Source: Pullilachnospira sp963929535 (GTDB lineage Bacteria; Bacillota; Clostridia; Lachnospirales; Lachnospiraceae). From it: a stretch of 64,000 bases of DNA. The position numbers and the translations under genes were made by a program. Each line of letters begins with the position of its first letter. Position 1 is the first letter of the stretch. The DNA is taken from assembly GCA_963929535.1 (NCBI GenBank), contig CAWVIZ010000007.1, forward strand, positions 62,001-126,000. Reading direction: 5' to 3'. A model generated the notes under the pieces. The model ran no database searches and was not told where the DNA came from. It saw only the letters and a list, made by a program, of their open reading frames with translations. Of the stretch, positions 48,080 to 56,815 are shown piece by piece.

Positions 48080-48304
48080 ATGAAAAAAATTTTCCATATG
48101 GGTATGGTTTTATTAATGTGTGTATCTGCTGTGTCAACGGGAATACTGGCGGCTCGAAGAAGGGCAGAAAAGGAGTTGAAAAGCGGACTGGGAACCAGGA
48201 TTTCACCTGGAATGCGTATGCAGATCGAATGGCAGAGACTGAAAAGACGGCTGCTGTGGAATGTGAGAGTGTCCGGCACTGCAGGGGCTGGCCGGAAAGT
48301 ATGA
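48080..48304 (+). CDS. Small hypothetical secreted protein, possibly a frameshifted remnant
   Basis: ATG 48080 follows GAGAGGAGTG and starts a good signal-like helix (MKKIFHMGMVLLMCVSAVSTG). Beyond residue 25 the sequence becomes Arg-rich and unlike a secreted protein. An overlapping frame (48118-48318) reads KKGRKGVEKRTGNQDFTWNA then YADRMAETEKTAAVECESV, which looks more protein-like. A frameshift near 48150 could join the signal to that second part. Not recognised; it may be real as annotated, a decayed gene, or chance. Confidence 0.35.
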   Translation: MKKIFHMGMVLLMCVSAVSTGILAARRRAEKELKSGLGTRISPGMRMQIEWQRLKRRLLWNVRVSGTAGAGRKV

Positions 48305-48407
48305 CAAAAGATGAATAGGCATTATGCACAAAAATATAACGATATACACTTGTTATATTGTACAAAGATTATAAAAAATATTACAAACCCGTCAAAAATA
48401 TGATATA

Positions 48408-48470
48408 ATGAGCGAAAGCGAGTCGAAGAAAGCGCAGCTAGCTTCGGGCGAGCGGCGAAAGAGGTTCACA
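48408..48470 (+). repeat. Single copy of the 81-bp repeat family
   Basis: ATGAGCGAAAGCGAGTCGAA and following bases match the unit at 32289 with scattered changes, and again follow GATATAAT directly. TTACAA lies 17 bp before this TATAAT, so the repeat may start at a transcription start. Confidence 0.75.
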
Positions 48471-48678
48471 GACTCTTCACTTTCAGCTCAAAGAAGATCT
48501 GGGAAGTGAGTACGCCAGGAAGGCAGTTCAGGAGGAGGTGAAGAGATATAAAGAAGGACTTGACAGGAACCGGACAAAATACCGGATACTGTCGGAAGAG
48601 ACATGTCCGGACGGATCAGTGCTGATTGAAATTAAAAAGCAGTACAACACATCTCCGGTGGGAGATTATCTGAACTGA
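48442..48678 (+). pseudogene. 5'-truncated gene remnant fused to the repeat
   Basis: An open frame without a proper start begins inside the repeat copy and ends at 48678. It reads HFQLKEDLGSEYARKAVQEE, then KRYKEGLDRNRTKYRILSEE, and ends LIEIKKQYNTSPVGDYLN. The composition and the conserved-looking tail are those of a real cytoplasmic protein, of a kind seen in Lachnospiraceae genomes (possibly DUF6870-like). Its N-terminus is missing, replaced by repeat sequence with an in-frame TAG at 48439. GTG 48508 could still allow a short product. Function unknown. Confidence 0.5.
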
Positions 48679-48688
48679 TGGTTGACCG

Positions 48689-48734
48689 GCCGCTGTCGGA
48701 TACTGCATATGCAGTATCCGACAGCGGCTGTTTC
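48689..48734 (+). terminator. 40-bp perfect palindrome, terminator-like
   Basis: The bases 48689-48728 form a perfect 20-bp inverted repeat centred on GCATATGC, beginning GCCGCTGTCGGATACTGCAT, followed by TGTTTCTAT. The lack of any loop is unusual. It ends the remnant at 48442 and lies upstream of the MATE gene. The remaining bases to 49006 hold one more inverted repeat (48918-48928 with 48944-48954) and no gene. Confidence 0.7.
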
Positions 48735-49006
48735 TATATAAAAGGAGTAATTCTATGCGTTGGATGCCTCTGCAGGATATAAAAACAAAATATGAACGGA
48801 ACCAGTGACGGTTCCGGACTTGGAATGCTCCCGCGGCTGCGAAAGCTGAAGACCCGTTACGATGAAGAAGATGCTGCCGGGTGAACATAGCTGAAGAAAA
48901 TCCGAAGCAGTTGTCCGGACTGCCGCAGTCCAGACGCCCTCTGCTGCGGCAGTCGGTTGTACTGTGTAATCTTCTATCCAGGATTCCCGTTCCCATAACT
49001 TTGTGA

Positions 49007-49027
49007 TATACTGAATATCAGAGTATA
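49007..49027 (+). promoter_or_regulatory. MarR-type palindrome upstream of the MATE gene
   Basis: TATACTGA (49007-49014) and TCAGAGTATA (49018-49027) form an imperfect inverted repeat around ATA. The core TGAATATCA is identical to that of the FabT-like box at 9193. It starts at a -10-like TATACT. A MarR/MepR-family repressor is likely, encoded elsewhere. Confidence 0.55.
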
Positions 49028-49045
49028 CGGGAAAGGTGATGAAAA

Positions 49046-50404
49046 ATGGAAGACACAAAAAAGACTCAGCTGTTTGAGACAGTACCGGTGCCAAAAGCGG
49101 TGATGACGCTGGCGGTTCCCACTATCCTAAGTTCGCTGGTGATGGTGCTTTACAACCTGGCGGATACATATTTTGTGGGAATGCTGAATGATCCCGTTCA
49201 GAACGCGGCCGTGACGCTGGCGGCTCCGGTGCTTCTGGCATTTAACGCGGTGAACAACCTGTTTGGCGTGGGAAGCTCCAGCATGATGAGCAGGGCTATG
49301 GGGCGGAAGGACTATGATACGGTGTACCGCAGCTCCGCGTTTGGATTCTACTGCGCGGTGATCAGCGGGATCCTGTTTTCTCTGCTGTGCGGTATTCTGA
49401 AGGAACCGCTGCTGAATCTGCTGGGGGTCAGCAGTGAAACGTATCAGGCCACTGCGGAATATATGCGCTGGACAGTGATCTGGGGAGCCACTCCGGCCAT
49501 TCTGAACGTGGTGATGGCCTATCTGGTGAGAGCGGAGGGATCGGCGCTGCATGCCAGTGTGGGAACCATGAGCGGCTGTCTTTTGAACATTGTCCTGGAT
49601 CCCATTTTCGTGCTGCCCTGGGGACTGGATATGGGAGCGGGAGGCGCGGGACTGGCCACGTTTCTGTCCAACTGTGTGGCCTGTCTGTACTTTTTCGTAC
49701 TGCTGTTTATCAAGAGAGGAAAAACGTACGTATGTATCCGGCCGTCCATGTTCTCTCTGAAAAAGCAGATCGTAGCCGGGGTATGCGGCGTGGGGATTCC
49801 GGCGTCCATTCAGAATCTGCTGAACGTGACGGGAATGACAGTCCTCAACAACTTCACCTCCGGATTCGGATCGGACGCGGTGGCGGCCATGGGGATCACT
49901 CAGAAGATCAATATGGTGCCTATGAATATCAGTATGGGACTCTCCCAGGGTATCATGCCGTTGATCAGCTATAATTACGGCAGCAGAAATACCAAAAGAA
50001 TGAAAAAGACGCTGATGTTCGCCGTGCGGATCGCGCTGATCTTTATCATCGTGGTTGCCGCCTGCTACTATATATTCGCAGGTCAGCTGGTAGGACTGTT
50101 TATGGAAAAAGAAAGCATCATCGCATATGGAACCAGATTTCTTCGGGGTTTTTGCCTGGGGCTGCCGTTTCTCTGCATGGACTTTATGGCTGTGGGTGTG
50201 TTTCAGGCTACAGGAAAGGGAAGAGAGGCTTTCATCTTTGCCGTTCTCCGGAAGATCGTTCTGGAGATCCCGGCGCTGTTCATACTGAATATGCTGTTTC
50301 CGCTGTATGGTCTTGCGTACGCGCAGTTTGTGGCTGAGGTGATCCTGTCCATTGCGGCTGTACTGGTGCTGGTGAGGCTGTTTAAGAAGATATCAAAGGA
50401 ATAA
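49046..50404 (+). CDS. MATE-family efflux protein (MepA-like)
   Basis: A 452-residue membrane protein with 12 hydrophobic helices in two related halves, each starting with a family block: TLAVPTILSSLVMVLYNLAD and GIPASIQNLLNVTGMTVLNN. FGVGSSSMMSRAMGRKDYD and QGIMPLISYNYGSRNTKRM are typical for the DinF/MepA branch, which uses ion gradients to expel drugs or cationic metabolites. ATG 49046 has a weak GAAAGGTGA site. The operator-like palindrome upstream suggests substrate-induced expression. Confidence 0.92.
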   Translation: MEDTKKTQLFETVPVPKAVMTLAVPTILSSLVMVLYNLADTYFVGMLNDPVQNAAVTLAAPVLLAFNAVNNLFGVGSSSMMSRAMGRKDYDTVYRSSAFGFYCAVISGILFSLLCGILKEPLLNLLGVSSETYQATAEYMRWTVIWGATPAILNVVMAYLVRAEGSALHASVGTMSGCLLNIVLDPIFVLPWGLDMGAGGAGLATFLSNCVACLYFFVLLFIKRGKTYVCIRPSMFSLKKQIVAGVCGVGIPASIQNLLNVTGMTVLNNFTSGFGSDAVAAMGITQKINMVPMNISMGLSQGIMPLISYNYGSRNTKRMKKTLMFAVRIALIFIIVVAACYYIFAGQLVGLFMEKESIIAYGTRFLRGFCLGLPFLCMDFMAVGVFQATGKGREAFIFAVLRKIVLEIPALFILNMLFPLYGLAYAQFVAEVILSIAAVLVLVRLFKKISKE

Positions 50405-50475
50405 GATGGGGAGCTTAACGTGTGTCACTGGCACACAGTGCCCTTGCGGGACAGTAGAAGGCTGAACTGCTGCGG
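50405..50475. mobile_element. Fragment of MITE/234-bp repeat sequence
   Basis: CTTAACGTGTGTCACTGGC and ACACAGTGCCCTTGCGGGAC match the palindromic module of the 234-bp elements. AGAAGGCTGAACTG matches the MITE end. This is a composite remnant immediately after the MATE stop codon. Confidence 0.5.
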
Positions 50476-50493
50476 CAGCGCCCCATAAGAAAT

Positions 50494-50535
50494 CTGCTGG
50501 GAACCGGCGTGATCTGACACGTCGGTTCCCAGCAG
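50494..50535. terminator. Hairpin between convergent MATE and heptad-repeat genes
   Basis: CTGCTGGGAACC (50494-50505) pairs with GGTTCCCAGCAG (50524-50535), further extended by CG..CACG. There is no T-run; its convergent position still suggests a terminator. Confidence 0.6.
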
Positions 50536-50611
50536 TTCAGGGACACCAATCCGATCTATTCCATCTTCAGAGGGATACGGAATTTCCCGCGTTTTCATGA
50601 GGAAAATTCAA

Positions 50612-52588
50612 TTAACGCATTTCAAATAATTGCAGGAATTTCTGCCAAAGGGAAAGTTCTTCCTCTACTGTGTCTGGAAGTTCTTCCTCCTCCTGGATTT
50701 CAATAGCCTCTGTCTGGATCACAAACTGTACCGAATCCACACGGGTATTTTTTTCAGAGACAAAGGAAACAGGATGCTCCATGCTGCCGCCGATAGTCTC
50801 TAGGATACTGTCAATTTCTTCATCAATCTGGATGTTCATATCCGCTGTTTCAGCGCGAAATTCTCCGGTTCCATCGGCCATCTCCTGGGCGCCGTCACAA
50901 AGGGCTGCAACGCCGTCATATAATTCCGCAGTCCCATGATACAGTTCTCCGGAGCCGGATACCAGTTCTTTGCTGCCAGCCGCCAAAGAAGATACCCCAT
51001 CCATTACCTGACGATATCCCGCTGCAATCTGAGCCACACCGCCGGTATAGTTATTGATCCCGGTATCCAGTTTTTCATAACTGGCTGTAAGCTGATTGAT
51101 CCCCTCTGCCAAAGCAGAAAGATTTCCGGTCATATTACCGAGAGTATTTACAAGCTGGCTGATCGAAGCATCAAAAGTTTCATACTGGGTATTTAAGGCG
51201 GACAGCCCCTCTGTAAGTGCGGGAAGCTCAGCGGAAATTCCATTCAGGTAGCTTTCCATCCCGCTGACAGCGGCGCTGTTTGCGTTCAGCAATCCCCTGA
51301 TCTGTTCCGCGTCGGCCAATAATTGTTCTTTATACTGGTTCACCAGACTTTCCATACCCGGAATCGAAGAAAGCTGATCCAGAAGGACTTCATAACTCTG
51401 GATTTTCTCCGCCGCGCCGGTGTTTCCTGCCAGCAGCGCATCAATATCCAGCCCATTCTCAGCCATCAGAGCCTTATATTGAGCGTATCCGAGATTGGCC
51501 CGCAAGGCTGCCGCCCCGTCGGAGAGGTCGCTGATGGCCTGCTTAATTTGACTGGAAGATCCGGTGAGCATGGTGATATCTTCATTGGCTGCGGAAAGGG
51601 AGTTGACTGCTGTCTGAATCGTGATCAGCGCTGCTTTGAATTCTGAAGAACCAGAGGTCAGAGATCCCGATTGAGAATTCAAAGTATCCAGCCCGTTCTG
51701 TACAGCGGTTAATCCATTTTGCAGTGTGACTACGCCTTCATCCAACGAGGCGGCGCCGCTTTGCAGAGAAGAGGAACCGCCTTCCAGTTCAGAACTGCCG
51801 TCTAACAGTTCCGAAGAACCATCGGAAAGCTTTGCCGCGCCATCGTCCAGCTGCTCCACCGCAGTGATGAGTTCATTTACCTTATCCTTCAGTTCCGCAT
51901 CATCGATTTCCACATGGAGATTCAGGTGGATGCCGTTGATGGAAACGGCGCTCATCTCGAAACCGGTCACATCCGCGGTAATGGCCGTATCGATTCCCTC
52001 GCCTGGAAGAATGGTATAAGTAAGCTGCTTACTGCTGCCTACGTTAGCAATCGTTGCGTCCGGGGCGGAAATATTGCCGCACTGCTCCGTGTCCAGAGTG
52101 AAAGAAGCCTGCAGGGCGTAATCATCGAAAAAGGCGCCGGAGCAGGCCGTGTTCTCGGTGATCCGGAAACGAATTTCCAGTTTTCCGCTTTTTCCTGCTA
52201 TCTCATCGGCGGAGCATTCCTTCCCGTCCAGATAGTAGCGCAGGGAGATGTTCCACGGTAATTCTGGATCCGTCAGTTCTCCTTGATAGTAGGCTTTCGG
52301 GGCTGAGGTAGAAAAAGTGATCGTATCGCCATTCTGCTGGATGGGATCACTGGTATTCAGCATTTTTACCGAAGCATAATCACCGTAGTCGGTAATGTTT
52401 CCACCGGAAAAGCTGTTGACCACATAACTGCTTTTTGGCGTTCCGCCGGCGTCCAGTGTGATGTAAATGACTTCTTCTTTTTCTGAGGGCGCCGCGTCTG
52501 ATGCTTCAGCGGCAAAAGCCGGAACCGCCGGATTCAAGACCAGCAAACCTGAAAGCGCCGCAGATAAAGTACGTTTTATTATTTTCAT
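50612..52588 (-). CDS. Secreted heptad-repeat protein (YhgE/Pip-like)
   Basis: A 658-residue exported protein. A signal peptide (MKIIKRTLSAALSGLLVLNP to AFA-AE) precedes a beta-rich domain of about 200 residues. Long tracts of heptads with an X-X-X-Leu-X-X-Gly pattern follow (for example LLDGSSELEGGSSSLQSGAA and VTLQNGLTAVQNGLDTLNSQ), and return at 530-610 (SSLAAGSKELVSGSGELYHG). Such repeats form extended coiled or beta-roll stalks in YhgE/Pip-type and MMPL-partner proteins. Its start overlaps the MMPL stop as ATGA, so the two are a functional pair, probably an envelope complex. It ends in LWQKFLQLFEMR without a sortase motif. Confidence 0.8.
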   Translation of the reverse strand: MKIIKRTLSAALSGLLVLNPAVPAFAAEASDAAPSEKEEVIYITLDAGGTPKSSYVVNSFSGGNITDYGDYASVKMLNTSDPIQQNGDTITFSTSAPKAYYQGELTDPELPWNISLRYYLDGKECSADEIAGKSGKLEIRFRITENTACSGAFFDDYALQASFTLDTEQCGNISAPDATIANVGSSKQLTYTILPGEGIDTAITADVTGFEMSAVSINGIHLNLHVEIDDAELKDKVNELITAVEQLDDGAAKLSDGSSELLDGSSELEGGSSSLQSGAASLDEGVVTLQNGLTAVQNGLDTLNSQSGSLTSGSSEFKAALITIQTAVNSLSAANEDITMLTGSSSQIKQAISDLSDGAAALRANLGYAQYKALMAENGLDIDALLAGNTGAAEKIQSYEVLLDQLSSIPGMESLVNQYKEQLLADAEQIRGLLNANSAAVSGMESYLNGISAELPALTEGLSALNTQYETFDASISQLVNTLGNMTGNLSALAEGINQLTASYEKLDTGINNYTGGVAQIAAGYRQVMDGVSSLAAGSKELVSGSGELYHGTAELYDGVAALCDGAQEMADGTGEFRAETADMNIQIDEEIDSILETIGGSMEHPVSFVSEKNTRVDSVQFVIQTEAIEIQEEEELPDTVEEELSLWQKFLQLFEMR

Positions 52589-54452
52589 TTTGCAATTTCC
52601 TCCCTGGATGTTTTATAAAAATGTAAGTGCAATGTTGTGCGCTGGACAAATCCATCCAGCAGGTACAGCAGCCCCGGCAGCACAAACAGGACAATGGACA
52701 AAGAAAGCAGGCTGCCGATTCCCAGGAACCGTCCCAGCTGGGCCAGAATGCCGTGGCTGGAGAGATATCCAAGCAAGAAGCCGACTACCGCCAGAACAAT
52801 GCCGGAAGTTATAACGGAAGGCGTCACAGCCGCTGCGGTTTCAACCACTGCCTTCTTTTTGGGCATGTACTCCCGGAACTCCGTATATCGCTCAGTGAAT
52901 AAAATCGCGTAATCCACAGTAGCCCCCAACTGAATGGAACTGATGATCAGGTAGGCGATATAAAAAACTGTGGAGCCCTGGAAATAGGGGATCGCCAGGT
53001 TTATCCAGACAGCCGTTTCAATGGCCAGCACCAGGATTACGGGCAGAGAGATGGACTTCATCGTCAGCAGAAGCACAACGAATATGGCGCCGACAGCGAT
53101 CAGGTTGACCTTTACCGTATCTGCCGTAATGGTATCCATCAGATCATAGGTACTGACGCCGCTGCCAGCCAGATAGCAGGCGTCCGGGTAACAGGCATTG
53201 ACAGTATTCCGGATCTTTTCTACCAGGTCAAAGGTTTCCTCACCCTCATAGTCCGCATCCACAGTAATGACAAACCGGCTGTATCCTGTCCGATCCTGGT
53301 CTCCGCTCCGTAAATTTGGGAAGAACCATAGTAAAAATCGTTGGCATTGGAGGCCAGATAACTTGGCACGATCAATACTGCAAATACACAGACCAAGGGG
53401 AGCATCACCCGGCAGATAACCTGGCCAAAGCCTTTAAAGCTTGGCAGAAAGCTGCGGTGCCGGGATTTTTCCAGCCATTTCCGCGCGGCCAGCACCAGAA
53501 CAGGCATGAATACAAACACGGTGACGAGGCTGATCGCCACCCCTTTTGCCAGAGCCCGTCCCAGATCCGGCCCGATCTCAAACTGCATGAATACCAGAGC
53601 CAAAAAACCGATGACGGTAGTCAATCCGCTGGAAAGAATGGAGCTGGTGGATTTGTACAAGGCATCCACCATGGCCGCCTTTGGGTCGGATTGTTCCTGC
53701 AGACATTCCTCAAACCGGTGGATAAGAAAGACGGAATAGTCCAAAGACACTGCCTGCTGCAGGATAGCCCCCGCCGCGTTGGTTACAAAAGAGATTTCCC
53801 CGAAAACAAGGTTGGTGCCGGAGTTGATGAGGATGGCCACCCCCAGCCCTGCCATCACCAGAATGGGCTCCGCCCAGGAGGTGGTGGTCAGGAATAGCAC
53901 AAAAAACACAAATAGGACAGCGAATGCAGCGATCACGCGGATTTCCTGAATCGTTCCCGTGGTGGCTGCCGCAGTGGATACAGCGTCCCCGGTCAGAAAG
54001 CTTTCCTCTCCCACTGCATCGCGGATAGCGTCAACAGCCTCCACCTGTTTTCCATCCTTGATGGTCACGATAAAGAGGGCAGTGTTGTTTTTGTAATAGG
54101 TTTCTACGGTGTCCTGATCCATGGTCTCGACGGGCTGCAGAATGTCGGCGGCGTCATCCAGCCACATAACATCCGTGACTCCCTGGCAGGCTGCGAGCCT
54201 TGCTTTGTAGTCCAGGGCCTCCGGGATGGTGACATCCTGTATCATCACACGGGCATTGGGAATGCCGCCTTCAAATTCTGCTTCCATGACGTCCAGTGAA
54301 ACAGTAGAGGCTGTATTTTCCGGAAGATAGTCGGTCATGTCATAGTTGACTTCCACCATTCCCGAAAGGACAGCGCCTATGGCCGCCATCAAGAGGAAAC
54401 ACGCGATGATTTTTTTGGGGTTGTTCACGATGGTTTGATAAAATTTCCTCAT
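52585..54452 (-). pseudogene. MMPL/RND-family transporter with a frameshift
   Basis: Two overlapping frames make up one transporter. The N-terminal piece runs 54452-53220 (MRKFYQTIVNNPKKIIACFL, VNYDMTDYLPENT, five or six helices) and the C-terminal piece ends at 52585 (DADYEGEETFDLVEKIRN, helices, then LDGFVQRTTLHLHFYKT). Near 53284 the first frame runs out into an unrelated tail (WMRTMRVRKPLTW). A one-base shift there restores SRFVITVDADYEGEET, so one base was lost after GGACAGGA. Unless it is a sequencing error, the gene is broken. ATG at 54452 follows AAAGGAG. It is divergent from a TetR gene that is also interrupted. Confidence 0.85.
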
Positions 54453-54486
54453 ATGCTCTGCTCCTTTCTCCTTCCCTGCGTCATAA

Positions 54487-54501
54487 CCTCTAATATAGAG
54501 G
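54487..54501. promoter_or_regulatory. Palindrome in the MMPL leader
   Basis: CCTCTAATATAGAGG is a perfect 6-3-6 palindrome 35 bp before the MMPL start. It is a candidate repressor site or leader hairpin. Confidence 0.45.
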
Positions 54502-54583
54502 ATTTCACTTCCGAAAAAAATGGTCAAATCATGGTCAGATGAGAGATATGGGACAAATCCCCTTTGCTTGATGGAGAAGATAC

Positions 54584-54628
54584 CGGACAAAAGGCCGATA
54601 ATTGTCCGTAGAGTAATTTACCGGACAA
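54584..54628. promoter_or_regulatory. Candidate TetR operators
   Basis: Three half-sites alternate in direction: CGGACAA (54584-54590), TTGTCCG (54602-54608) and CGGACAA (54622-54628). They lie just upstream of TATAAT (54632-54637), the likely -10 of the TetR gene, in the region shared with the divergent MMPL gene. The neighbouring TetR protein is the obvious candidate binder. Confidence 0.6.
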
Positions 54629-54668
54629 GTGTATAATAAGTTCAGGATATATGGGGAGGACAAAGACG

Positions 54669-55405
54669 ATGACAAATGAAGAATTGTCTCTTAAAAACAA
54701 ACAGTCGCTTGCCCAGGCGCTGAAAAACACAATGGAACACAAAAAGCTTTCTAAAATCACGATCAGCGAGCTGTGCGCTGTCTGCCGGATAAACAGAAAG
54801 ACATTTTATTATCATTTTGAGGATATCTATTCTCTGCTGAAGTGGACTCTGGAGCAGGAAGCTATTGAAGTTGTAAAGCACTTTGACTTGATCGTTAATA
54901 CGGAAGAAGCCATCCGGTTCGTGATGGATTATGTAGATGAGAATAAACATATTATAAACAGCGCTTTTGATTCTATGGGTTATGAAGAAATCAAACGATT
55001 TTTCTACAACGATTTATTCCCGCGGGCAACGAGCCAAGCGGACATGCTTGCATGTCCATTTGGCGACTGCCGCGAGGGTCAAAGACCCCGCAGCTCTGCT
55101 GCGCTGCAAGTTTGATACCCCGTAGCTTGCTGCGGGGTCTTTGACTTTCCGTCATTTACGGAGCAATCGGGCAGGGCGAAGAAGAATTACAGGTAACCCT
55201 TGATTCGCAATTCAAGAATTTTCTGGCCGCTTTTTATTCAGAAGCCTCCGCAGGACTTTTACTTGAATGGGTGAAAAACAGGATGACACAGGATAGAGAA
55301 ACTGTTTTGCAGAATCTTTTGTATATTTATAAGACTTCAATTCCTGCAATCCTGAAAGAAAAGAGAAATGACAGCTTCCCGGAAAATCAAACCGGGGGAC
55401 AGTAG
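54669..55405 (+). pseudogene. TetR-family regulator interrupted by a repeat element
   Basis: The 5' part (54669-55016) encodes a TetR N-terminal domain: SLKNKQSLAQALKNTMEHKK, then ITISELCAVCRINRKTFYYH, and the start of the ligand domain (FVMDYVDENKHIINSAFDSM). At 55016 a 132-bp repeat element begins, and the frame stops inside it or just after (55115). Beyond it the protein resumes in another frame: VIYGAIGQGEEELQVTLDSQ, LLLEWVKNRMTQDRE, LLYIYKTSIPAILKEK, stop at 55403. The resumed part is the usual C-terminal domain of DhaS-like TetR proteins. Start ATG 54669 has GGGGAGG 9 bp upstream. The regulator should be inactive. Confidence 0.88.
55016..55147 (+). repeat. 132-bp deleted copy of the 234-bp element, inside the TetR gene
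   Basis: Both ends match copy B exactly (ATTCCCGCGGGCAACGAGCC to GGTCTTTGACTT) and share its orientation, but about 100 bp of the interior, including the GTGTGCC palindromes, is missing. Its presence within a coding region shows the element family moves or is inserted by some process. No unambiguous target duplication was found; frame arithmetic requires a net insertion of length 2 modulo 3. Confidence 0.87.
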
Positions 55406-55455
55406 AAAAAGGGGCTGCCAAACAGGTATCAGCTGCCTTGACTGGAAATCACAAA

Positions 55456-55505
55456 GAAAAACTCTGTGCAAATGGCCAAAAGTCCGTTTACATAGAGTTT
55501 TTTTC
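55456..55505 (+). terminator. Rho-independent terminator
   Basis: AAAAACTCTGTG (from 55458) pairs with CATAGAGTTTTT (55491 on) with one mismatch, followed by a seven-T run. It isolates the following gene cluster from the TetR locus. Confidence 0.8.
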
Positions 55506-55574
55506 GTTGAAAAGTACGGCGGTTTTTCCTGCCCGTCAGCAAACCGGAAAAATATGTAAGAAAACAGCGCCGGA

Positions 55575-55616
55575 CGGAAAAAAGTTTACGCCGGCATAGA
55601 TACAATGGGATATAAT
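55575..55616 (+). promoter_or_regulatory. Promoter-like module of the kinase/GTPase cluster, copy 1
   Basis: CGGAAAAAAGTTTACG (55575-55590) is followed 20 bp later by TATAAT (55611-55616). The same pair recurs before the large GTPase gene (59839-59881). The spacing is too long for a plain sigma-A -35, so the A-rich block may be an activator site or a non-standard -35. The first gene starts 30 bp downstream. Confidence 0.55.
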
Positions 55617-55645
55617 AAAGACAGCAATCAGCGGAGGTAACTACT

Positions 55646-56770
55646 GTGGGACAGATACAGTGTGAAGAAGATCAGATCGTGGAGCAATTGAAAAAAAGAG
55701 CGGACGTCTGGTTTTTCCCCCGGCTTCTGGAGGAGATGTGCGGGAGCTTAAGTTCTGTGCAGGCAAAGCTGACAGAAAAGCTGACGGAATACGAAGCCAA
55801 TGGGGAGAACAGCAGAGAACAGACAGCGAGAAAAGTGAGAAACTGGATGAAAGGGAAGAATCAGCCCTCTAACCGGGAAGAATTATTTCGGATATGCTTT
55901 GCCCTGAATTTTGATCAGGAGCAGTCGGAACGGATATTTCTTGCGTCAGAGGAAAGCGGTATCCATTACAGAAATCCCCGGGAGCTGATCTATGCTTTTT
56001 GTCTGAAGAAAGGATATGATTATCCCAAGGCCCGGGAGATCATAAAGGAACTGGGCCAGGAGGAGACTCCCTGCAGCACCCTGGAATATCAGGATATGAT
56101 CCGCCGGACCAGAGGCCGGGATTCCAGCGACTGTATGACGGTTTCCATTAAGAATGAATTCCGGCAGGTGGAGACCGTGGAAGAATTGAAAAGCTTTATT
56201 GGCAGGAACAGGGAGGCTTTCGGGCTTCACCATAATACCGCGTACCATAAATTCCGGCTGATGCTGAATTATCTGCTGGAGGGAGAGACGGCCCACGATT
56301 CTTATGAGTATGTGCCCAGGGAAAAGAGATACAGTATTGAGCGGGTGACAGAAGAATATCTTCGGCTGGGGATTCCTTACCAGAAGAAAAACGGGAATTA
56401 TACCAAGGTGCAGCGCATGATAAAACGCCACTGGCCATCCCCTAAAATGGTGCAGGAAATGTATTCCAGAAGGAGGGATGTGAACCGGAAAACCCTGCTT
56501 CTTCTCTATCTGGCCACAGAAGGGATGGGGGCGGACGCGGCGGAAAAAAGCTTTGTGCAGGAGCATTGCCGCCGCATGAATATGATGCTGTCCTCCTGCG
56601 GGATGCCGCTGCTGGACCTCCGTCATCCCTTTGACTATCTGGTGATCCAGTCCCTTTATCTGGAAAATGACGATGATTTCATGAGCTGGAAGATGGAACG
56701 GCTTCTGCGGAAATTATTCTGGAAGGAATACAAGCCGGCATATATTGCGATCAAAACCACGGAATCGTAA
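55646..56770 (+). CDS. Unknown protein with HTH-like N-terminus, first gene of the kinase/GTPase cluster
   Basis: A 374-residue cytoplasmic protein, not recognised. GTG 55646 is chosen for its GCGGAGG site at 8 bp. Residues 50-110 read SREQTARKVRNWMKGKNQPS, then LFRICFALNFDQEQSERIFL, a pattern close to XRE-like helix-turn-helix regions in which a short WxxGxxxP segment precedes the ICFAL helix. A second half (about 175-374), with HHNTAYHKFRLMLNYLLEGE and KTLLLLYLATEG, is all-helical and basic. It has no membrane helix, P-loop or nuclease motif. Its place as first gene, with a kinase directly after, suggests a regulator or a kinase substrate. Confidence 0.6.
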   Translation: MGQIQCEEDQIVEQLKKRADVWFFPRLLEEMCGSLSSVQAKLTEKLTEYEANGENSREQTARKVRNWMKGKNQPSNREELFRICFALNFDQEQSERIFLASEESGIHYRNPRELIYAFCLKKGYDYPKAREIIKELGQEETPCSTLEYQDMIRRTRGRDSSDCMTVSIKNEFRQVETVEELKSFIGRNREAFGLHHNTAYHKFRLMLNYLLEGETAHDSYEYVPREKRYSIERVTEEYLRLGIPYQKKNGNYTKVQRMIKRHWPSPKMVQEMYSRRRDVNRKTLLLLYLATEGMGADAAEKSFVQEHCRRMNMMLSSCGMPLLDLRHPFDYLVIQSLYLENDDDFMSWKMERLLRKLFWKEYKPAYIAIKTTES

Positions 56771-56815
56771 CGGCTGTCTGGCCTTATACTGATACGAATC
56801 AAAGAGGAGGTTACT

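Noticed and set aside
50612..52588. Sortase-anchored surface adhesin
   Set aside because: There is no LPxTG-like motif or C-terminal anchor; coupling to MMPL fits an exported complex partner better.
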